NCBI GenBank assembly: GCA_964578885.1
Contig: CAZOEO010000011.1
Coordinates: 34,745 to 98,744, forward strand
Length of the DNA: 64,000 nucleotides
Source of the DNA: CAZRHR01 sp964578885
GTDB lineage: Bacteria > Bacteroidota > Bacteroidia > CAIKAF01
Reading direction: 5' to 3'
Shown here: positions 44,919 through 52,569 of the stretch, piece after piece
Position numbering within the stretch: position 1 is the first letter of the stretch
Layout of the letters: each line of letters opens with the position of its first letter
Made by a program: the position numbers and the translations under genes
The notes under the pieces: generated by a model
Database searches by the model: none
Told to the model about the DNA's origin: nothing
The model's input: the letters and a program-made list of their open reading frames with translations, nothing else

Positions 44919-45533
44919 ATGGAACTAATTAACATATTCGTGAAGTCCATTTTTGTGGACAACATGATTTTCGCTTACTTCCTTGGCATGTGCTCTTATC
45001 TGGCCGTGTCTAAGAAAGTATCTACGGCCACCGGTTTAGGTGTGGCTGTGATCTTCGTATTGGGTATCATTATTCCCGTGAACTTTTTGCTGGAAAAATA
45101 TTTGCTCAGAGAAGGTGCCCTGGCTTGGATAAGTGCGGACCTCGCTACAGTGGATCTTAGCTTCCTCACCTTTATCATGTTCATCGCCGTTATTGCCGCC
45201 ATGGTTCAACTGGTGGAAATGGCCGTTGAGAAATTCTCCCCTTCACTTTACGCTTCCTTGGGTATTTTCTTACCCTTGATTGCGGTAAACTGTGCCATTC
45301 TTGGTGGTGCACTTTTTATGGTGGAGCGTTCTTATAATTCCGTGGGAGAAGCCACCGTGTTCGGACTTGGATCAGGTGTCGGCTGGGCCATTGCCATTAT
45401 TGCCATCGCCGCCATTCGGGAGAAAATCAGATACTCCAATGTTCCCGCTCCTGTGCGTGGACTAGGTATGGCCTTTATCCTTACCGGACTTATGGGTCTG
45501 GCCTTTCTCAGTTTTGCAGGTATCAAACTCTAA
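44919..45533 (+). CDS. nqrE: Na+-translocating NADH:quinone reductase subunit E
   Basis: A 204-residue integral membrane subunit, structurally inverted with respect to NqrD. Seen are NMIFAYFLGMCSYLAVS and LIAVNCAILGGALFMVER, each with a Cys that ligates the shared intramembrane FeS centre. It lies 30 bp after nqrD. Confidence 0.97.
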   Translation: MELINIFVKSIFVDNMIFAYFLGMCSYLAVSKKVSTATGLGVAVIFVLGIIIPVNFLLEKYLLREGALAWISADLATVDLSFLTFIMFIAVIAAMVQLVEMAVEKFSPSLYASLGIFLPLIAVNCAILGGALFMVERSYNSVGEATVFGLGSGVGWAIAIIAIAAIREKIRYSNVPAPVRGLGMAFILTGLMGLAFLSFAGIKL

Positions 45534-45554
45534 TTCTTCCCAAACTGTTTTGAT

Positions 45555-46853
45555 ATGAACACCACACTCATTATAGCATCGGTTGCAGTATTCTTGACCA
45601 TCATCCTTTTGCTGGTCGCACTGCTCCTTTTCGCCAAATCGAAACTGACCCAGTCCGGTCCTGTTAAAATTACCATTAACGGCAAAGACACCATCGAAGT
45701 GGCCGCCGGCAGCACCTTGCTCAATACGCTAGGTAATGCCAAAATCTTCCTCCCTTCTGCTTGCGGTGGAGGAGGAACCTGCGCCATGTGCAAATGTCAG
45801 GTTTTAGAGGGTGGTGGAGAAATCCTGCCCACTGAAGCGCCTTACTTTTCCCGGAAACAAATTCAAGACAAATGGCGTCTGGGTTGTCAGGTGAAAGTTC
45901 GCCAGGACATGAACATCCAGATTCCTGAAGAAATCTTCGGGATCAAAAAATGGGAGTGCGAAGTAGTAAGCAACTACAACGTGGCCACCTTCATTAAGGA
46001 ATTTGTTGTGAAACTTCCCGAAGGCGAAACCCTCGATTTCCAGGCAGGTGGTTATATCCAGGTCGACGTGCCTGCTTACACCGCCAAGTTCAGTGAAATG
46101 GACATCGCGCCACATCCGGAAGACCCCGCAGGAAAAGATAAATTTAAGCCCGATTGGGATAAATTTAACCTTTGGGATTTGTCCATCGACGTGAAAGAAC
46201 CCATCTTCCGCGCCTATTCCATGGCCAACCACCCCGCAGAAGGAAACATTATCATGCTCAACATCCGTATCGCTACTCCCCCATGGGATCGCGCGGCCAA
46301 CCGTTGGATGAATGTTCCTCCCGGAATTTGTTCTACCTATGTGTTCTCCCGTAAGCCAGGTGATAAAGTCACCATTTCCGGTCCTTATGGAGAGTTCTTC
46401 ATCAAGAACACCGATCGCGAAATGGTGTATGTAGGTGGTGGTGCCGGAATGGCTCCGCTGCGTGCACATATTTTCCACCTTTTCCATACCCTGAAAACCA
46501 ATCGGAAAGTAAGTTATTGGTATGGTGGACGTTCTAAGCGTGAGCTGTTCTACATTGAACACTTCCGCGCCATTGAACGTGAGTTTCCGAACTTTAAATT
46601 CCATATTGTCCTTTCTGAGCCCATGCCGGAAGACAATTGGAAGGAAAAGAAAAATATCGACGATGATGGCGATGGATTCCTGGGCTTCGTTCACCAAGCC
46701 TTTATCGACCATTATCTAAGCAAGCACGCCGATCCCGAAGAGATTGAATTCTACTTCTGCGGACCGCCTCAAATGAACGCCGCCGTCATCAAAATGTGCG
46801 ACGACTGGGGTGTTCCCGCCGAGAATGTGGCCTTCGACGATTTCGGAGGATAA
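45555..46853 (+). CDS. nqrF: Na+-translocating NADH:quinone reductase subunit F
   Basis: A 432-residue NADH-oxidising subunit. It has one N-terminal membrane helix (about 5-27) and a 2Fe-2S ferredoxin domain (CGGGGTCAMCKC, with the later LGCQ cysteine). The FAD-binding domain (FRAYSMANHP) and the NADH-binding domain (YVGGGAGMAPLRAHI, ending FDDFGG) follow. It is last in the operon and followed by a strong hairpin at 46987. Confidence 0.98.
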   Translation: MNTTLIIASVAVFLTIILLLVALLLFAKSKLTQSGPVKITINGKDTIEVAAGSTLLNTLGNAKIFLPSACGGGGTCAMCKCQVLEGGGEILPTEAPYFSRKQIQDKWRLGCQVKVRQDMNIQIPEEIFGIKKWECEVVSNYNVATFIKEFVVKLPEGETLDFQAGGYIQVDVPAYTAKFSEMDIAPHPEDPAGKDKFKPDWDKFNLWDLSIDVKEPIFRAYSMANHPAEGNIIMLNIRIATPPWDRAANRWMNVPPGICSTYVFSRKPGDKVTISGPYGEFFIKNTDREMVYVGGGAGMAPLRAHIFHLFHTLKTNRKVSYWYGGRSKRELFYIEHFRAIEREFPNFKFHIVLSEPMPEDNWKEKKNIDDDGDGFLGFVHQAFIDHYLSKHADPEEIEFYFCGPPQMNAAVIKMCDDWGVPAENVAFDDFGG

Positions 46854-46986
46854 TTTCTCCGAGATCGCATCTCGAAGAGGTGGAAGAGATTGGGCGCCTG
46901 CCGCCAACTCACTCCTACACGAGATTCGGAATCCGCACCATTCAGTCGTCTCGTAGGCGGCACCGGGTGCTACGCTTAAAGTCCTC

Positions 46987-47027
46987 AATACAAAAGCCTT
47001 TGGTTCATCACCAAAGGCTTTTGTATT
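46987..47027 (+). terminator. nqr operon terminator
   Basis: A perfect 17-bp inverted repeat (46987-47003 and 47011-47027) with a 7-nt loop. The second arm contains GGCTTTTGTATT. It is symmetric enough to stop transcription from both sides. Confidence 0.85.
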
Positions 47028-47147
47028 TCCGGGCTATCGCTTCGCCCCCTGGCGCGTGTCGCAAGTCTTTTGAAAATTATGTTTTCCTGGATAAATTTCC
47101 TATTCTCTGGCCCTTGATACGTTTAATGCGATATGCAAATATTCGAC

Positions 47148-47303
47148 TTACATGAGCCGTTGTTCAGCGGTTAGGTTCCACTTGTCCGTCCCTTTGTCTT
47201 TCAGGATATAAGCTGAAGTTTTATAGATGAAAGGATAATAATAACGCTCATCTTCCATTTGTCCATCGTGGCGTTCATTGCAAGTTTTTTTTAGCTGCGG
47301 TTA
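47148..47303 (-). pseudogene. Remnant of a protein gene's 3' end next to the repeat array
   Basis: A minus-strand frame is open from a stop at 47303 to a stop codon at 47148. It reads like real protein: RYYYPFIYKTSAYILKDKG followed by TDKWNLTAEQRLM. The only ATG is at 47258 (36 residues), and the frame is cut upstream about 10 bp before the repeat begins at 47313. It is probably the C-terminal relic of an exported or lipoprotein-type gene whose 5' part was lost. An alternative is chance coding-like sequence. Confidence 0.35.
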
Positions 47304-47312
47304 ATATTGTAA

Positions 47313-47502
47313 ATCGTCATTTTGAGGTCCTTTTCACATAATCGGAATGGAAATTTTCTTGAAAACGCAATTTTGAAAGGTATTCATTGCGTTTGAGAGG
47401 TCGTTTTCCCCGGGGGCCACCACTCCTCCTCCCCAGGCGACAAGCTACAAATTTTGTATCACCTGAGTCGGCAATTAACCGTTTATAAACGATTAAAATC
47501 GG
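47313..47502 (-). repeat. 190-bp tandem repeat, locus C copy 1
   Basis: Direct tandem copy of 47503-47692. Read on the minus strand it carries the family core: CCGATTTTAATCG, the 12-bp palindrome CGTTTATAAACG, CCGACTCAGG, GTAGCTTGTCGCCTGGGGAG and GTGGTGGCCCCCGGGG. The remaining part (ATCGTCATTTTGAGG, then GGAAATTTTCTTGAAAACGC) is specific to this locus. Confidence 0.9.
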
Positions 47503-47692
47503 ATCGTCATTTTGAGGTTCTTTTCACAAAATCGGAATGGAAATTTTCTTGAAAACGCAATTTTGGGAGGCATTCATTGCGTTTGAGAGGTCGTTTTCCC
47601 CGGGGGCCACCACTCCTCCTCCCCAGGCGACAAGCTACAAATTTTGTATCACCTGAGTCGGCAATTAACCGTTTATAAACGATTAAAATCGG
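47503..47692 (-). repeat. 190-bp tandem repeat, locus C copy 2
   Basis: Immediately abuts copy 1 with no spacer and differs from it at about five positions (for example CACATAATCGG versus CACAAAATCGG). Confidence 0.9.
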
Positions 47693-48145
47693 TTCTGGAA
47701 ACCTATATGTCTTGTTGTAATGATTCGCCCCCCCTTGCGTCTTTTTGTTCCCTATGGAAATGATTTTTTCTCTCTTATTCACAGAGAGCGTAATGCACGG
47801 AGCCTTGGAATATCAGGAATTGGTGGTTGTTCCGAATTCAGATGGTTTCTATAAGTCGAAATCCCTTATTCAGATGTCCATCTTGGCCTTTGGGTATTTA
47901 CCCGAAGGAGCGCATTGTTTTTTTCTGATTTGATTTACGGTTTCCTTTTACCCGAAACACCAGTGGATATGTACTGTCAGACGCAGTAAATGAAATTCTA
48001 ATGAACCAATCTAAACAATAGAAGGCCAGTGTTTGGGCTTCATAGAGCTTCGTGTCTTTATTGGTATTGCATGGTTCAGGATACTAATATCCCTCTCTAA
48101 AATTTCTGTTTCTTTTAACAACTAAATCAAGATGTTGTGCTTTGG
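47693..48145. other. Gene-free stretch
   Basis: No supported gene, RNA or repeat. A 62-codon open frame at 47745-47933 has no recognisable features and is not called. Confidence 0.5.
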
Positions 48146-48586
48146 TTAATCTACCACTTCTCGTTTCCATAGAGGCAAAGAAAGCCTGCACGTTTGTAGG
48201 TAATCTATAATCCTTTCTCCTGTCACACCGCCAACGAGGTCTAAATCCAACATCAGAATGGGATCGCCTTCTTCATCAAGGTAGCTGCGTGAATATTTTC
48301 GCGTTTTATTCCATTCGTTAACTCGAACAAGGTTGGTTTTTTCTGCATCATCAAACCCAATATAAAACTGGATCGAATCTCCTTTGTCATTGATAATCAA
48401 AAGGCCTTTGTATCCTTCTACCATAAAAACCACATGGTTTTTATTTTTTTCGCTTGGCATTCCCTGAAGGCCATTTTTCTTCATGATAGAAATCAAGGCG
48501 GGTCTGGATATTCGTTGATAGATTTTTCCGAAAGCAGAGCCGCAAAGGCATAGGGAAAGTGCAATGAGTAGGAGGCTTTGTCGCAT
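48146..48586 (-). CDS. Exported YbjN-domain protein (paralogue 1 of 3)
   Basis: The ATG at 48586 is preferred over 48607 because it starts a clean signal peptide (MRQSLLLIALSLCLCGSAFG) and because the promoter box at 48605-48612 would put 48607 outside the mRNA. The 146-residue product has a YbjN-type domain (PF10722): SIQFYIGFDD, VNEWNKTRKYSRSYLDEEGDP, LDLDLVGGVTGERI. YbjN proteins have a type III secretion chaperone-like fold and are mostly cytoplasmic; this one is exported. It is separated from paralogue 2 by a terminator, so it has its own transcript. Confidence 0.85.
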   Translation of the reverse strand: MRQSLLLIALSLCLCGSAFGKIYQRISRPALISIMKKNGLQGMPSEKNKNHVVFMVEGYKGLLIINDKGDSIQFYIGFDDAEKTNLVRVNEWNKTRKYSRSYLDEEGDPILMLDLDLVGGVTGERIIDYLQTCRLSLPLWKREVVD

Positions 48587-48604
48587 GATGGAAATTTCTT
48601 TCCC

Positions 48605-48612
48605 CAAAAATA
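48605..48612 (-). promoter_or_regulatory. -7 box for YbjN paralogue 1
   Basis: The minus strand reads TATTTTTG (TAnnTTTG), 19-26 nt upstream of the start at 48586. Confidence 0.5.
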
Positions 48613-48683
48613 CGAATTCTGCACTTAATCTCTTTTGTCACTTGTGGAATATGGCATATTAGATTTGTAGGGCAAGTGAAAAA

Positions 48684-48713
48684 AAAAGGTCAGAACGTTA
48701 GTCCCGACCTTTT
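48684..48713 (-). terminator. Terminator of YbjN paralogue 2
   Basis: The minus strand has AAAAGGTC, a 14-nt loop, then GACCTTTT running into a nine-T tract. Confidence 0.75.
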
Positions 48714-48732
48714 GAGAAGACGATTTTATAGT

Positions 48733-49185
48733 TTATTCTACCACCTGGGTTTTCCACTGGTTAAGCGACACCCGACAGGTCAGCAGGAAATCCACAATTC
48801 TGGCACGATTCACTCCACCTACAAGGTCAAGGTCCAGTTCTAATACAGGATCTCCATCGTTGTCAAGATAGCTTTTGGAATATTTTTTCTCTTTATTCCA
48901 GGTGTTTACCCTATTAAGGTTTGTACCATTGTTGGTAAACGCGCAATAGAACTGAATGGAGGCGCCATCCTCTGCAATAATGAGCAGGGTTTTGTATCCA
49001 TTTATTTTCCACAACACATTTCTAGGTGACTCCGCTTCTTCAGCAGAATAACCTTCGGATTCCAGAATACTCAAAAGTTGGAATCTGGAAATGGTGCTGT
49101 AAGATTGCGCGGAAACCGCTTGGGGCATCCATGCCAGCAAGGAGAACAATAACATTCCCAGGCGAAGCGTTAGCGTCATTTTCAT
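48733..49185 (-). CDS. Exported YbjN-domain protein (paralogue 2 of 3)
   Basis: A 150-residue protein with a signal peptide (cut near VSAQ, about 27) and the same domain blocks: SIQFYCAFTN, VNTWNKEKKYSKSYLDNDGDP, LELDLDLVGGVNRARIVDFL. It is clearly closer to paralogue 3 (shared NKEKKYS and DNDGDPVLELDLDL) than to paralogue 1. It has its own promoter box at 49212-49219 and a terminator. Function unknown. Confidence 0.87.
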   Translation of the reverse strand: MKMTLTLRLGMLLFSLLAWMPQAVSAQSYSTISRFQLLSILESEGYSAEEAESPRNVLWKINGYKTLLIIAEDGASIQFYCAFTNNGTNLNRVNTWNKEKKYSKSYLDNDGDPVLELDLDLVGGVNRARIVDFLLTCRVSLNQWKTQVVE

Positions 49186-49211
49186 TTCTATGCTGTTTCA
49201 TAAGATTTATG

Positions 49212-49219
49212 CAAATCTA
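49212..49219 (-). promoter_or_regulatory. -7 box for YbjN paralogue 2
   Basis: The minus strand reads TAGATTTG (TAnnTTTG), 27-34 nt upstream of the start codon at 49185. Confidence 0.5.
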
Positions 49220-49266
49220 TTATCTTATCAGCAAAATGGGAAATGACTTGCCCCTAACAGATTAAA

Positions 49267-49725
49267 TTAGTCTACAACAGCAGCCTTCCATGCAGAAAGA
49301 GAAACCCTGCAGGTAAGCAAAAAGTCTACGATACGCTCTTTGGTAACGCCACCTGCTAAGTCTAAATCCAGTTCAAGTACAGGATCACCATCGTTATCCA
49401 AATAGCTTCTGGAATACTTTTTCTCCTTGTTCCATGTATTCACTTTGTCTAAGGTTGCCTTTGAATCAGAGAATGCCACATAAAACTGGATGGATTCCAT
49501 GTTTTCTGCGATAAGAAGTAGGGTTTTGAAGCCGCTTAAAGTCCACAGAATGTTGCGCTCAGATTCTGCTTCTGTAGCAGTGTAACCTTCGCCGGAAAGA
49601 ATCTTGAGCAGCTCTTTCCGCTCGATTTTCTTAATGACTTGAGCAGACATGGCACCCATGCTAACCACCATTGTCAGCATTAATAAACCTGCACGAAACA
49701 AGTTTGACATCAATTTAGTTTTCAT
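49267..49725 (-). CDS. Exported YbjN-domain protein (paralogue 3 of 3)
   Basis: A 152-residue protein with a signal peptide (cut near MSAQ, about 29) and the YbjN blocks SIQFYVAFSD, VNTWNKEKKYSRSYLDNDGDP, LELDLDLAGGVTKERIVDFL. It is the first gene in the transcribed direction of the trio. A near-match promoter box (CAGATTTG on the minus strand) lies at 49758-49765. Confidence 0.87.
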   Translation of the reverse strand: MKTKLMSNLFRAGLLMLTMVVSMGAMSAQVIKKIERKELLKILSGEGYTATEAESERNILWTLSGFKTLLLIAENMESIQFYVAFSDSKATLDKVNTWNKEKKYSRSYLDNDGDPVLELDLDLAGGVTKERIVDFLLTCRVSLSAWKAAVVD

Positions 49726-50241
49726 AGATTTAACGTATTGGTTAAAAAATTATAACACAAATCTGGTGGTTTTTAGTATTTGTACCAAATAATCATCATA
49801 TATTTTTTTTAATGGTCTTTAATTAATTGATTAGTAGGTATTAAAATTGGTCTAGTTTATTTTAAAAGTATCTTTATTAATTCAAATTTCATTTAATTAA
49901 AACCTTCACAAATGTTGTAGTTTCATGAATTCAATTTCAAAAGCGCTCTTTTTTTCTTTTCAAATAGATATAAATTTTGTGTTTTAAGCCGAATGTCGAT
50001 TCCGCCTCGCTATAGTTTGGTATCACGACTTTTTCAAACGATGATGCCCGATTCGTAGATTTTTGTGTCATATTACATGAGAACTATACATGAGCTTGAA
50101 CGTTTACAAAACCTCATTTTCTTTGAAATATTTTATCACTGGTGGCAACTGGAAGGTTTGAAAGACGTTCTACTTTTTACTCAACGTAAATACTTGGCGT
50201 GTGTATTTTATTGTAAATTGAGCTTCATATTTTAAAAGGTA
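49726..50241. other. A/T-rich intergenic stretch with a possible 52-codon frame
   Basis: Mostly A/T-rich and without repeats. A frame at 50077-50235 could encode 52 residues (starts MRTIHELERLQNL), ending 6 bp before the next gene. With no ribosome-binding evidence it is not called as a gene. It could be a leader peptide or chance. Confidence 0.3.
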
Positions 50242-51525
50242 ATGAAGCATTTTTTCGCCATCACATTATTGGCATTGCCGATGTTTTTGTCTTCACAAGG
50301 TGTATTGGTGGGCACTTCCGGACAAAGTCCCGACCCATCCGCTACTTTTGAGGTACGATCCTCTCAGGGTGGTTTTCTTTTACCCCGAATGACCACAACA
50401 CAGAGAAACGCCATTCCTACTCCTGCGCAGGGCTTGCAGATTTTTAATACGACCACAGGCTGTGTCGATTTATATTTCAGCACCGGTTGGCGTGCTGTAT
50501 CTTGCGCCTGTGCCAATACACCCAACCCGGCGTTTAGCATAAGCCCTTCGGTACCTACTGCGGGAAGCACAGCTCAGTTATTTTCTTCTCAGCCAGGAAG
50601 CGCCAATTTTCAATGGACCATTCAAGGCGCCACACCTTCAACGGCTTCCGGCGCTAATCCAAACGTGCAATGGGCGACTCCGGGAACCTACGCAGTAAAA
50701 TTGGTCGTGACGGATTCGGCGGGTTGTTCGGATTCCTTGACGCAACAAATCACCGTTTCATCTTGTAGTTCAGGCTCTACCACGTTTGCTTATACAGGCT
50801 CTGTGACTTCATGGACTGTTCCGGCAGGCGCTTGTACGCTCACCATTCTATGCGAAGGCGCACAAGGCGGAAATGGGCAAAATGCAGGTACAGGAGGTTT
50901 GGGTGCTTCCATGCAGGGAACGTTTACAGGCATTGCTCCAGGCTCTGTTCTGCAAGTGGTAGTGGGTGGCCGTGGTAATTCCGGTGCGTCGGGAAATAGT
51001 TCCCGCGGCGGTGGCGGCGGTGGCGGATCGTTTGTGTACACAAGCAACAATAATTTATTGGTCGCAGCAGGCGGTGGCGGCGGCGGCGGATTCATAAATG
51101 GCGGCGGCGGACCAGGCCTTACGACCACCAGTGGCGGTGCCAGCAATTTTGGAAATCCAGGCGGAACCAATGGGAGCGGCGGAACTGTCACCACCAGCAA
51201 TGGATACGATGGCGGTGGCGGAGCAGGTTGGCTTTCAGATGGCACTTCTAATACGCAGGCTACCGGAGGAAAAACCCGCACCAACAACTGGACGGGCGGC
51301 AGCGCTAATGCCTATTCGCCAACGGGCGTAAATGGCGGATTCGGTGGCGGCGGCGGCGCAGAACATGGTGCTGGCGGCGGCGGCGGATATTCCGGCGGTG
51401 GCGGCGGACGAAATGGAGATCCCTATGGTGCTGGTGGCGGCGGAAGCTTTAATGGAGGTTCTAACCAAGTCAACCAGCAAGGTGTGAGGTCTGGGCATGG
51501 TAGGGTGGTCATTACTTGGAATTAA
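50242..51525 (+). CDS. Secreted PKD and glycine-rich-domain protein (copy 2)
   Basis: A 427-residue paralogue of the 36869 gene with the same order: signal peptide (about 1-18), EVRSSQGGFLLPRMTTTQRNA module, PKD domain (about 90-172), then a glycine-rich domain opening with TSWTVPAGACTLTI and closing HGRVVITWN. Glycine runs of up to eight occur, and repeated GGCGG codons make this stretch highly GC-rich. There is no sorting domain after the glycine-rich module. It is convergent with the M23 peptidase gene (8 bp between stops). Confidence 0.8.
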   Translation: MKHFFAITLLALPMFLSSQGVLVGTSGQSPDPSATFEVRSSQGGFLLPRMTTTQRNAIPTPAQGLQIFNTTTGCVDLYFSTGWRAVSCACANTPNPAFSISPSVPTAGSTAQLFSSQPGSANFQWTIQGATPSTASGANPNVQWATPGTYAVKLVVTDSAGCSDSLTQQITVSSCSSGSTTFAYTGSVTSWTVPAGACTLTILCEGAQGGNGQNAGTGGLGASMQGTFTGIAPGSVLQVVVGGRGNSGASGNSSRGGGGGGGSFVYTSNNNLLVAAGGGGGGGFINGGGGPGLTTTSGGASNFGNPGGTNGSGGTVTTSNGYDGGGGAGWLSDGTSNTQATGGKTRTNNWTGGSANAYSPTGVNGGFGGGGGAEHGAGGGGGYSGGGGGRNGDPYGAGGGGSFNGGSNQVNQQGVRSGHGRVVITWN

Positions 51526-51533
51526 TCGTTGAT

Positions 51534-52505
51534 TTAATCGAACGATTGTCCCGCCAAACGGGATGTTCGTAAAATTTCCCCGTATTCTTCCGGCGTAAGG
51601 TCGGTGAAATAAAAATTGACCGGGTCTACGGGTACGTTTGCTCTATGCACCTCATAATGCAAATGCGGGCCCACACTTTTTCCTGTATTTCCTACATAAC
51701 CAATGACATCTCCACGCATGATTTTTTGGCCAGGTCGCACAAATATCTGCGACAAATGGGCATACAGCGTTAAATAACCATATCCATGACGAATTCGTAC
51801 ATGGTTTCCGTAACCATGTGCGTCCTGGTCGGCGCGTTCAATGGTTCCATTTCCCGTGGCGTAAACGGGCGTGCCAATGTCTGCCACAAAATCCATTCCC
51901 GCATGAAACTTGGTGGTTTTATAAATCGGATCAATCCGATAGCCAAATCCTGAGGCCATGGTTTTTAAATCCCGGATATGAACCGGTAAAATAGCAGGAA
52001 TCGACGCCAGCATCTGTTTCTGATTGCGAATCAATTCCCAAAGCTCGTCGTAGGATTTGCTCTGGATATACACATGTTTGGTGAGTTTGTCGATGCGTTG
52101 TGCAATGCCAATAAGCCATTCCGAATGGTTGTAACCTTCCAGTGGATCAAAGCGCTGGTTTCCTGCAATCCCGGAATGTCGAATCTCATCGGGAATCCGG
52201 CTGACTTCGAAAATCGCGCGGTAAATTTGATCGTCACGCTCCCGGAAGTCTTGTAATACTTGTTCGGCCAAAGACACCCGTTCCTCCAGTTGCTGATAAC
52301 TTTCTGTAAGATGTAAGATTTCTCGCCGCAATCTTTTTTCCTTGGGTGAATCCAAATAAGCGTAGCCCAACACCAGTACCACCGAGGCAAACAATGAAGT
52401 AGAAGCAAGCCAATACAATACTCGTAGCAGTTTTCTGCCCGTGCTCTCCACATATTTTTCGTACCGGAGTGTTTTGGTATTGTAGTAATATTTAACCTTC
52501 GACAT
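51534..52505 (-). CDS. M23-family metallopeptidase (membrane-anchored)
   Basis: A 323-residue protein with one N-terminal membrane segment (about 28-50), a coiled coil (about 55-95), and a C-terminal M23 domain (about 195-300). The zinc and catalytic residues are in HAGMDFVADIGTPVYA and GPHLHYEVH. Such LytM-type enzymes cut or sense peptidoglycan cross-links. It is divergent from alaS, an arrangement often seen in Bacteroidota. Confidence 0.93.
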   Translation of the reverse strand: MSKVKYYYNTKTLRYEKYVESTGRKLLRVLYWLASTSLFASVVLVLGYAYLDSPKEKRLRREILHLTESYQQLEERVSLAEQVLQDFRERDDQIYRAIFEVSRIPDEIRHSGIAGNQRFDPLEGYNHSEWLIGIAQRIDKLTKHVYIQSKSYDELWELIRNQKQMLASIPAILPVHIRDLKTMASGFGYRIDPIYKTTKFHAGMDFVADIGTPVYATGNGTIERADQDAHGYGNHVRIRHGYGYLTLYAHLSQIFVRPGQKIMRGDVIGYVGNTGKSVGPHLHYEVHRANVPVDPVNFYFTDLTPEEYGEILRTSRLAGQSFD

Positions 52506-52543
52506 TTGGCCAGCAGTCCGTGTGCAAGTTAAGAACTAAACTG

Positions 52544-52551
52544 TAATTTTG
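52544..52551 (+). promoter_or_regulatory. -7 box for alaS
   Basis: TAATTTTG matches TAnnTTTG. Its last bases are the TTG (52549) that would otherwise be the first alaS start codon, which argues for the ATG at 52570. Confidence 0.6.
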
Positions 52552-52569
52552 ACCCCATTGCATATGCTT

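Noticed and set aside
47745..47933. 62-codon plus-strand frame next to locus C
   Set aside because: No family, no promoter box, and composition like the surrounding non-coding DNA.
50077..50235. 52-codon frame upstream of the second glycine-rich gene
   Set aside because: Possible leader peptide, but there is no ribosome-binding or conservation evidence within the window; described only in the intergenic entry.
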